A DNA stretch of 41,835 nucleotides from Bacteroidales bacterium. GTDB lineage: Bacteria > Bacteroidota > Bacteroidia > Bacteroidales > UBA7960. The stretch covers positions 1-41,835 of the forward strand of contig SKSE01000023.1 of the NCBI GenBank assembly GCA_007118135.1, in the 5' to 3' direction. The stretch's first letter is position 1. The number at the start of each line of letters is the position of its first letter. Below are positions 35,846 through 41,835 of the stretch, piece by piece. The notes under the pieces were generated by a model. It was not told the DNA's origin, did not search any database, and worked only from the letters and a program-made list of their open reading frames with translations. The translations under genes were made by a program, and so were the position numbers.

Positions 35846-37063
35846 ATGTTGAAACGCATACAATTACATTGGCAAATTCTTATTGCTTTATTATTCAGTA
35901 TTGTTTTTGGAATTACATTACCAGGTTATGTTAAATACGTCAGTTGGACAGGAGATCTCTTTCTTCGTGCGCTGAGTATGATTATTGTGCCATTAATTTT
36001 TTCATCAATTGTTTCAGGAGTAACAGGAATTGGTTCCGGGAAAAACCTTGGGAGAATGACTGCAAAAACTATTGGTTATTATATGATAACCAGTCTTTTT
36101 GCAATAACAACAGGTTTATTGCTGGTAAATCTTATTAAACCCGGTGTTGGTGCCGATTTGGGCTTTAGCAGAGCCGTAGAGGGTTTAGCTGTAACAGGTG
36201 ATACATTTGGGCAAACACTTCTCAGGATTATTCCTACAAATATTATTGAATCTATGGTGCGTGGCGATCTTCCATCTATAATTTTCTTTGCTATTTTCTT
36301 TGGATTTTTTGCCACCCGTGTAGAACCCAAATATGGTGAACCTGTGATTACCTTCTTTAATGCTGTTTTCGGTATTATGATGAAGATTACAATGTTTGTT
36401 ATAAAGTTTACCCCCATCGGCATATTTGGAATTGTTTCTGTTATTATTGCTGAAAATTCAGAAAATCTGGCAACTATATTTGGGCGTATGGGCATCTACA
36501 TGCTTACTGTAATTGCTGCGCTAGCTATTCATGGGATTATTATTCTACCCTTGTTAATGAAAATTCTGGGCAAGGCCAACCCCCTGCAACATGTTAAAAA
36601 TATGTCGGTTCCTTTATTAACGGCTTTCTCTACATCAAGTAGCAGTGCAACCTTGCCATTAACCATTGAGGCTGTTGAGTTCAAGAGTGGTGTTTCCAAT
36701 AAAACAACCAGTTTTGTTTTGCCCCTGGGTGCAACTATAAATATGGATGGAACCGCGCTTTATCAATGTATAGCTGTCCTTTTCATTGCACAGGCTTACG
36801 GAGTTGATTTGTCAATACTGCAACAGCTAATCGTTATGATTACTGCCTTATTGGCTTCCATTGGTGCAGCCGGTATACCTATGGCCGGACTTGTAATCAT
36901 GTCTATAATACTTTCTGCAGTAGGGTTGCCACTCGAAGGTATAGGACTGATACTCGCAGTGGATAGACCACTTGATATGTTACGCACCAGCATTAATGTT
37001 TGGAGTGATAGCTGTGGAGCGGTTATTATAGCAAAAAGTGAAGGGGAGGTGACTAATGTGTAA
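35846..37063 (+). CDS. Dicarboxylate/amino acid:cation symporter
   Basis: A 405-residue inner-membrane transporter of the DAACS (GltP/DctA) family, which takes up glutamate, aspartate or C4-dicarboxylates with Na+ or H+. The serine-rich hairpin STSSSSATLP (262-271) and the NMDGT motif (299-303) in the seventh helix are diagnostic, and GDLFLRALSMIIVPLIFSSI is typical of an early helix. Eight helices plus two hairpins fit the length. Substrate and ion are not decided. A strong terminator follows. Confidence 0.93.
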   Translation: MLKRIQLHWQILIALLFSIVFGITLPGYVKYVSWTGDLFLRALSMIIVPLIFSSIVSGVTGIGSGKNLGRMTAKTIGYYMITSLFAITTGLLLVNLIKPGVGADLGFSRAVEGLAVTGDTFGQTLLRIIPTNIIESMVRGDLPSIIFFAIFFGFFATRVEPKYGEPVITFFNAVFGIMMKITMFVIKFTPIGIFGIVSVIIAENSENLATIFGRMGIYMLTVIAALAIHGIIILPLLMKILGKANPLQHVKNMSVPLLTAFSTSSSSATLPLTIEAVEFKSGVSNKTTSFVLPLGATINMDGTALYQCIAVLFIAQAYGVDLSILQQLIVMITALLASIGAAGIPMAGLVIMSIILSAVGLPLEGIGLILAVDRPLDMLRTSINVWSDSCGAVIIAKSEGEVTNV

Positions 37064-37116
37064 GAATTGTTGATATTTTTTTTGTAAAAGTTATTAACAA
37101 TCCGAAAAAAGTAAAT

Positions 37117-37155
37117 AAAAAAAGCAGGTTTCTCTAAAAAAACCTGCTTTTCTTA
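37117..37155. terminator. Bidirectional intrinsic terminator
   Basis: AAAGCAGGTTT (37121-37131) and AAACCTGCTTT (37140-37150) form a perfect 11-bp stem with an 8-nt loop. It has a T-rich tail on the plus strand and seven Ts on the minus strand, so it can serve both the symporter gene and the convergent lipoprotein gene. Confidence 0.9.
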
Positions 37156-37170
37156 TTTATAGGTTATTTC

Positions 37171-37761
37171 TTATCTTGTGAAAGTTGCAGTACCAACAAT
37201 TTCATCACCAAAATAATTCATAGTGTAGTTAAGTTGAAGAATCTTATGAGCAGCACCATCGTAAGAGCCGGTTGCCTGAATGGTTACATTGTTGTTAAAA
37301 TAGTTTTGTGCGGGAATAGTAATTACAGAACCATTGATAACAGCATTAATTATAATATCGTCAAAGAACAACTCATTAAAACGAATTTCATTAAATTCTG
37401 GTCCTCTTACAACATTAATAGGATATGGTCCGAAAGTACCTGTATTGTCTACTTCTGTAGCTGCGTAATTTCCTGTGAGCTTGTCGGCTCTGACATATAC
37501 ATTTCTTTGGTCGGATTCGCCTTCAACGGTATATGAAGCAATATAATGGTCAACAAGTTCATTGTTCCATGCGGGGTTCCAGAGTACGTTAACATCTTCA
37601 AGTTTAGCTCCGTCAACAGTAACGCCAGCTTTAGGGTCAAAATCATCTCCCAGATCAATAGTTGCATCTCCGGGAACAGTAAGTGTAACTTCAGTTTCGC
37701 AAGCTGTAAAAATAAAAGCACCTAACACCAGTGCTGCTGTAAATTTTAACAAGTTTTTCAT
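37171..37761 (-). CDS. DUF5011-like lipoprotein
   Basis: A 196-residue lipoprotein with lipobox FTAC (Cys21). The segment LTVPGDATIDLGDDFDPKAGVTVDG followed by NNELVDHYIASYTVEGESD resembles an immunoglobulin-like DUF5011 domain, common in surface proteins of Bacteroidota. The second half (about 100-196) is beta-rich with an NNNVTIQATGSYDG stretch and is not recognised. It is expected at the outer membrane; the ligand is unknown. A -7 match, the complement of CAAAATTA at 37819-37826, lies about 58 bp upstream of the start. Confidence 0.8.
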   Translation of the reverse strand: MKNLLKFTAALVLGAFIFTACETEVTLTVPGDATIDLGDDFDPKAGVTVDGAKLEDVNVLWNPAWNNELVDHYIASYTVEGESDQRNVYVRADKLTGNYAATEVDNTGTFGPYPINVVRGPEFNEIRFNELFFDDIIINAVINGSVITIPAQNYFNNNVTIQATGSYDGAAHKILQLNYTMNYFGDEIVGTATFTR

Positions 37762-37818
37762 AATTTCAGGGGTTTGTTAATAATAAAATTGATTTAATTG
37801 TTGTTTTTATTGTGAATG

Positions 37819-37826
37819 CAAAATTA
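37819..37826 (-). promoter_or_regulatory. Putative -7 box for the DUF5011-like gene
   Basis: CAAAATTA reads TAATTTTG on the minus strand and predicts a leader of about 50 nt. No matching -33 element was found. Confidence 0.4.
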
Positions 37827-37873
37827 AAGGTTTTTTCATTACATCGATTTATTTTACCTGTTTGGAAAAAGAG

Positions 37874-37881
37874 TATCTTTG
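37874..37881 (+). promoter_or_regulatory. Putative -7 box for the Ala-rich lipoprotein gene
   Basis: TATCTTTG matches TAnnTTTG and is followed by CACC, a common start context; the ATG at 37921 is 39 bp further. It argues against the in-frame ATG at 37879, which overlaps the box. Confidence 0.5.
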
Positions 37882-37920
37882 CACCGAGTAAATTTGATTC
37901 TAACAAAAAACAAACCAACT

Positions 37921-38268
37921 ATGAAAAAAGTTTTCGGAGTTTTATTATTAATAGGTGCTGTTGCTATTACTGCCTGTGGACCCAGCCGGCAAGACAGAGC
38001 CGCTGAACAAGCCAGGTTAGACTCTATTGCAGCTGCCCAGGAACAAGCCCTTCAGGATTCAATAGAGGCTGCAGAAGCTGCTGCGGCCGCCGCTGCTGCC
38101 GCTGCAAGACAGGAGCAAGCTCAGGAACAGGTACAACCCGCTCAGCCCACTGAAACAAGACCTTCAAGAAGAGGCGATACTGAACTTAAAGATGATGAAA
38201 GACCTACACGTAGAGGCGATCAAACTCAGGATGATGAAGAAAGCCGACCTGCGAGACGAGGCAGCTGA
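37921..38268 (+). CDS. Small Ala-rich lipoprotein with repeated Arg-Arg-Gly motifs
   Basis: A 115-residue lipoprotein (lipobox ITAC, Cys19). Residues 24-75 form an Ala/Gln/Glu-rich helix, probably a coiled coil like that of Lpp-type lipoproteins, including a run of ten alanines. The tail has three spaced copies of a short basic motif: RPSRRGD, RPTRRGD and RPARRGS, separated by acidic linkers. The helix suggests spanning the periplasm; the repeated basic motif could bind peptidoglycan, LPS or nucleic acid, which is speculative. No family is recognised. A terminator follows. Confidence 0.75.
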   Translation: MKKVFGVLLLIGAVAITACGPSRQDRAAEQARLDSIAAAQEQALQDSIEAAEAAAAAAAAAARQEQAQEQVQPAQPTETRPSRRGDTELKDDERPTRRGDQTQDDEESRPARRGS

Positions 38269-38288
38269 TAAACTAAATCAAAAAAAAT

Positions 38289-38331
38289 AAAAAAAGGATG
38301 TTTCTTACAATGAGAAATATCCTTTTTTATT
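38289..38331. terminator. Bidirectional hairpin terminator
   Basis: AAAAAGGAT-G-TTTCT pairs with AGAAA-T-ATCCTTTTT across a 7-nt loop, followed by T-rich sequence. It lies between the convergent lipoprotein and receiver genes and can act in both directions. Confidence 0.8.
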
Positions 38332-38348
38332 TTTAAGATAAAATAATT

Positions 38349-38717
38349 TCAAAACCCCAACTCCTGAAGAGTTTTCTTAAGTTTCTCAATGGTAACGGGT
38401 TTGCTGATAAATCCGCTAAAACCATATGTGTCAAGATTTACAGCATAATCAGCCGGGTCATGCGCTGTAATAGCTATAATCGGTATATTACTTTTCTTGG
38501 TGTCAGTCATTTTTTTACGTATAAACAAGGTAGTTTCCAAACCATTTCTTACCGGCATCTCAATATCCATAAGTATAAAAGCGTAATCATTCTGTTTAAG
38601 CTTATCAATGGCATCATCTCCGTTTACAGCTTCATCGTATTTATACCCTAAAGCTTTTAAAACCAAGCCAATCTGAACCCGGCTTGTGAATAAATCATCT
38701 GCTACTAAAACTATCAT
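38349..38717 (-). CDS. Stand-alone CheY-like receiver protein
   Basis: A 122-residue single receiver domain without an output domain. Acidic pocket Asp7/Asp8, phospho-acceptor Asp51 (ILMDIEMPVRNG), Thr84 (IAITAHD) and Lys106 (SKPVT) are all present, so it should be phosphorylatable. It resembles the receiver of the hybrid kinase at 12397-14496 (IAITAH and ITKPVT motifs). It is divergent from the helical/STAS/HPt gene set at 39065, which provides a possible HPt phosphodonor. Its output is presumably by protein-protein contact. Confidence 0.92.
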   Translation of the reverse strand: MIVLVADDLFTSRVQIGLVLKALGYKYDEAVNGDDAIDKLKQNDYAFILMDIEMPVRNGLETTLFIRKKMTDTKKSNIPIIAITAHDPADYAVNLDTYGFSGFISKPVTIEKLKKTLQELGF

Positions 38718-39064
38718 TCTTTTAAGACAATCCTAAATATTAAACACAAAACTATCAGACTTACAAAATATAAATCATTACACATGGTCATTATCTGAAT
38801 CATTATTTTGAAATAACCAGGAATTTATATCAATTCATGATGTAATGAGATGTAAAGGTATTTAAAAAAAATTAAACCTGATATTTCTTAGTTTGATTTT
38901 TAGATCAGAGTAACCCTGAAGTTTTCCGAAATAAATTCGCGTAATTCTACGGTTTTTAATGGATACATGCCTGATTATTTTTATCCATCATTAATAAAAT
39001 AGTGTTGAAAAGCAGGGTTAAAAGATAATCCAATGTTTTTTTCAGGAATAAAAAACTGTTAAAT
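38718..39064. other. Divergent region of the receiver / helical-protein cluster
   Basis: This 347-bp AT-rich gap contains the promoters of both directions and no gene. On the minus strand CAAAACTA (38747-38754, read as TAGTTTTG) is a full -7 match for the receiver gene, with a leader of about 25 nt. On the plus strand only a one-mismatch box, TTAGTTTG near 38888-38895, was seen, which would leave a long leader. Confidence 0.4.
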
Positions 39065-40786
39065 ATGAGTTTCCTCGACAATCAGTATAGTAAAAAGAAA
39101 GGTAATCTTAGTGACCAGATTCAGGTTTTAAATTCTTGTATCGACCTTAAAATTAGTAATTTGAATCAGGCTTCATTTGATTGTTTTTTTCTCATTAACA
39201 ATGTTATGAAGCAAAACCGTAATAATGCCATTGAGGCTATGAATATGGTTACAGAATTGTTTGAACTGGCTGGTGAAAAGGGAAATCCCATTGTATTGAA
39301 AAAGATAAAAGATCAGGTTCCTCTTATCCAGGAAAATTTAAAAGGATTGGCAGATGAGATTAATAATTCATTATCTGCTTTGGGTATTATAAAGTCAAAC
39401 CTCCAGCTTTTGCCTGATCCATTTAAAAATTTGGCTCAAAACCTTGGTGCATTAAATACGCTTCTTACTCAAATTAAACTTACCAATGTCTACAAAGATC
39501 GAAGCTTTAAAAGCTTTTCAGGTGAGGAAGCCTTGAAGATTACTGAAGCCATCAATAAGTTGAAAAACAGTTGCCCGGTTTTTGAAGAAAATGTCTATAA
39601 TATTGAGAATCATATTGATTCTCTTTATGCGGAACTAAATAAATTAAAGGATTTCTTCACAAATGATTTGCTGAATGATTTATCAGCTTTATCAAATGAA
39701 TTGGAAGAAATTGATGCAACTACTCAATATTTGCTAAAGAAAAGTAAACCTGTTAATCAGCTATTGGATGATTTTAATAAACAGGCAGCTGTTGTTGTTG
39801 AAAAAATTGATTACAGAAATATTATCAGAACCAGGTTAAATCATATTCAAAACACTCAAAAGCTTATGCTTCAGGAGCTGTTTACTAATTCGGATAATAA
39901 TTCGCATGATACTTTTGAAAATAATGATTGCGATGATGTGGCAAAAATTACCAGCACACAGATTGACCGACTTTTATATACCCATAAAGAGTACCGGGAG
40001 TCTGTTGACCGAATTATTTCAGTTATGGATCAAATGGGTTCGAAAATGCATGATATGGCTGAAACTTTGGCTGAAAATAATGATGCAAACTGGTATCTTT
40101 CCCGTCACGATAGATTGACTAGGTTATTTGATAGTCTTCATGAAAGCAAACAATCACAATTAAAAAGATATACTCAGGCAAGTAATGATATGGTTTTGAT
40201 TTATAAAATTATAAAGGAACTGTTTGAGAAGTTTAAAGATCTTGAAATGATAGAAAATGCCATCGAACAAAAAGTAGTTGATCGAATCAATTTTGGTAAT
40301 TTACTTATAAGTGAAGAGAAAGAAACAGCATCGTTGGCGCAGCAAATTCTTAAAGCTTACGCAGATAATCATTTTGAGAAAAATAAAATAAGGACATTGT
40401 TTTCTAATTCTATTGAAAACCTGAAAGAATTTATTGAAAATAAGTCTGTTTACTTGTATGGAAAAAAAGGAATAGAATGTATAAATCATATTTTTGAAAA
40501 CCTTGGAAGCCATATTAATGATGTATGCCAAAATTTGAACACTTTTGGAAATCATATTCTGGAAGTTACAGAAAAAAGTAAGCTAATTCAGGAGACCGGA
40601 TTGGAAAGCTTTGAAAAATTCAGGATTTATGATTTTTCGCAAAAAGATATCAATGAACTTATTGGTCAGTTAGAAGAAATAAACATGCTTGTAAAAACTC
40701 AAAAACCAGCAATGTTGCCGGAAAAAAGCAATTCAAACAGAAAAAAAGAGCTGCAAAGAGTTTACATACCGGCAAAATTTACCTGA
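39065..40786 (+). CDS. Large all-helical protein, MCP/CheZ-like in texture
   Basis: A 573-residue cytoplasmic protein with no signal or membrane segment, almost wholly helical with heptad stretches (LNKLKDFFTNDLLNDLSALSN and others). The stretch VVVEKIDYRNIIRTRLNHIQ recalls the FQD-type helix of CheZ and of chemotaxis receptor-like proteins, but I cannot place it in a family. The two halves (about 1-280 and 300-560) are of similar texture and may be related. It heads a plus-strand set with STAS-like and HPt genes. A scaffold or phosphatase in a chemotaxis-like relay is possible; this is inference. Confidence 0.7.
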   Translation: MSFLDNQYSKKKGNLSDQIQVLNSCIDLKISNLNQASFDCFFLINNVMKQNRNNAIEAMNMVTELFELAGEKGNPIVLKKIKDQVPLIQENLKGLADEINNSLSALGIIKSNLQLLPDPFKNLAQNLGALNTLLTQIKLTNVYKDRSFKSFSGEEALKITEAINKLKNSCPVFEENVYNIENHIDSLYAELNKLKDFFTNDLLNDLSALSNELEEIDATTQYLLKKSKPVNQLLDDFNKQAAVVVEKIDYRNIIRTRLNHIQNTQKLMLQELFTNSDNNSHDTFENNDCDDVAKITSTQIDRLLYTHKEYRESVDRIISVMDQMGSKMHDMAETLAENNDANWYLSRHDRLTRLFDSLHESKQSQLKRYTQASNDMVLIYKIIKELFEKFKDLEMIENAIEQKVVDRINFGNLLISEEKETASLAQQILKAYADNHFEKNKIRTLFSNSIENLKEFIENKSVYLYGKKGIECINHIFENLGSHINDVCQNLNTFGNHILEVTEKSKLIQETGLESFEKFRIYDFSQKDINELIGQLEEINMLVKTQKPAMLPEKSNSNRKKELQRVYIPAKFT

Positions 40787-40818
40787 TGAGTTCGGCAGGG
40801 TGCTAAAAATTATATGCC

Positions 40819-41136
40819 ATGGAAGATTTTAAATTCGTTTCGCAAATAAGTAATGATTCTCATGGATGTAGTATTCACATGATTTTTGAGGGAATGTTAA
40901 CATTGCAAAATGCACCCCTTATTAAAGATTCGCTCAAAGAACCTTCGCAGGAATATGATATTGTTGATTTAATTACCAAGGATGTAACCGGTATCGATGT
41001 TTCCTTTATTAAAATATTGAAATCTTTTAAAGAGCTACTTGAACAGAAAGGGAAAAAAGTAAACGTAAGAATGGATTTGCCCTATGATGTAAACAGAATA
41101 ATGTTAGAAACAGGAATTTCATTTCCAATACCATAA
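40819..41136 (+). CDS. STAS-like domain protein
   Basis: A 105-residue single-domain protein whose pattern fits a STAS fold: strand IHMIFEGMLTLQNAPLIKDSL, then DIVDLITKDVTGIDVSFIKIL with Asp60-Val61-Ser62 at the place of the usual D-S-S/G phosphorylation loop, then helix SFKELLEQKG and strand KKVNVRMD. STAS proteins act as anti-anti-sigma factors or signalling adaptors. It lies 32 bp after the helical-protein gene and 49 bp before the HPt gene, so the three are probably one operon. No anti-sigma kinase is adjacent. Confidence 0.7.
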   Translation: MEDFKFVSQISNDSHGCSIHMIFEGMLTLQNAPLIKDSLKEPSQEYDIVDLITKDVTGIDVSFIKILKSFKELLEQKGKKVNVRMDLPYDVNRIMLETGISFPIP

Positions 41137-41185
41137 TATTGGAAAATGATGTTATTTTTGTAAACCAAATGATCTGGAATAGAAT

Positions 41186-41563
41186 ATGAGATTATACTCA
41201 AATATAAACATGCTTGATCAGGAAATGCTCAAGATGCTTAGCGATTGCGCTGATGGTAATTGTGAATTAATCAATGATATATTTGATTCTTTTTCACCGG
41301 AGGCAGAAGAATTATTAGAAACAATCCAAACATCTTTAGAAAAAAAGAATTTTGAAAATCTCAGAAAATCAACACATGCTCTCGCAGGTATCTGCGGCTC
41401 TGTTGGTGCTGCCCGTATGCAGCAAATTGCATCTGATGTTGAAAATTTAATTAAAGCAGGAGAATTAGACAATGCAGCCAGGATTGCCGCTGAACTATCT
41501 GGTAATTATGAATTGTTAAAAAAAGAAATTCATGAATACCAGGAGTCTTTGGGGCAGTATTAA
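41186..41563 (+). CDS. HPt histidine phosphotransfer protein
   Basis: A 125-residue HPt protein. The phospho-histidine is His64 in LRKSTHALAGICGSVGA, the conserved four-helix-bundle motif; the flanking helices (CELINDIFDSFSPEAEELLETI and AARMQQIASDVENLIKAG) fit. It would carry phosphate between receivers, for example from a hybrid kinase to the lone receiver at 38349-38717. It ends the STAS/HPt gene set. Confidence 0.9.
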   Translation: MRLYSNINMLDQEMLKMLSDCADGNCELINDIFDSFSPEAEELLETIQTSLEKKNFENLRKSTHALAGICGSVGAARMQQIASDVENLIKAGELDNAARIAAELSGNYELLKKEIHEYQESLGQY

Positions 41564-41589
41564 GCAGCTATATAATACCTGAAAAATAA

Positions 41590-41835
41590 TTAAAGAAACG
41601 GGTGAAAATCCCTGGTGAGTTCTTTATACTCCGGAGAAAATTCATGCCGTTTTTTGTTTTCAATACTAAGTACTTCCGAATTAACTTCACTTACAGGCTT
41701 TTGGGAATAAACTGAAATCAGTCTTACCGGATTATGATCAGGTGTAGGCTTTATAATCAGGTATCTTATGGGGAAAAGCTTAACTGATTGAGCAAAATAA
41801 TCATTTTGTTCTTTTGCAGAAAAAGGAAAAATTGT
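41590..41835 (-). CDS. Unidentified protein, C-terminal 81 residues only
   Basis: A minus-strand frame runs from the window edge to a TAA at 41590-41592. The visible C-terminus includes KEQNDYFAQSVKLFPIRYLI, IKPTPDHNPVRLISVYSQKP and FSPEYKELTRDFHPFL. It is proline- and charge-rich with normal coding texture. I do not recognise the family. It is convergent with the HPt gene, 26 bp away. Confidence 0.55.
   Translation of the reverse strand, partial: TIFPFSAKEQNDYFAQSVKLFPIRYLIIKPTPDHNPVRLISVYSQKPVSEVNSEVLSIENKKRHEFSPEYKELTRDFHPFL

Overview
The window is a stretch of chromosome from a member of the Bacteroidota, most likely Bacteroidales or Marinilabiliales. The evidence is the single-chain FeoA-FeoB fusion, the hpt-adk-obg order, PorT-type barrels, DUF349 and baeRF-type proteins, many short lipoproteins, AT-rich spacers, and several upstream matches to the Bacteroidota -7 box TAnnTTTG. 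Nothing indicates a plasmid or prophage. I see no rRNA, tRNA or CRISPR array.

Positions 1-6809, minus strand: a tetrapyrrole operon in transcription order hemA, hemC, hemD, hemB, (DUF559 gene), hemL, hemE. It covers the C5 route from glutamyl-tRNA to coproporphyrinogen III, and hemE runs off the left edge. A DUF559 (Vsr-like) nuclease gene sits between hemB and hemL, flanked by two 38-bp inverted repeats that match at 34 positions. The hemL-hemE spacer is a mosaic of short repeats. Positions 6810-7277 are non-coding and hold REP-like dyads.

Positions 7278-16665: a beta-propeller lipoprotein, a YfcE-type phosphoesterase, the plus-strand housekeeping operon hpt-adk-obg-PAP2 phosphatase, then minus-strand genes for an FMN split-barrel protein, a hybrid histidine kinase with an NTF2-like N-terminus, and RecQ.

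Positions 16774-27203: a secreted ankyrin-repeat protein with a C-terminal barrel-like region, a small lipoprotein, a minus-strand FeoAB ferrous-iron uptake unit with its small Cys-rich partner, then dxs, a ZIP metal transporter, a thioesterase, OsmC, a CoA-binding protein and a PLP enzyme of sulfur amino-acid metabolism. The feoAB-dxs divergent region carries four inverted repeats.

Positions 27404-37761: a DUF349 protein, an outer-membrane barrel, a LolE-like permease, a Balon/baeRF-like ribosome factor facing clpB, a dicarboxylate/amino-acid symporter and a DUF5011-like lipoprotein.

Positions 37921-41835: a small Ala-rich lipoprotein, then a signalling cluster: a lone CheY-like receiver (minus), and on the plus strand a 573-residue all-helical protein, a STAS-like protein and an HPt protein. 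This looks like an unorthodox phosphorelay or partner-switch module without its own kinase. With the DUF559 element it is the best candidate here for something undescribed. The window ends inside an unidentified minus-strand gene.
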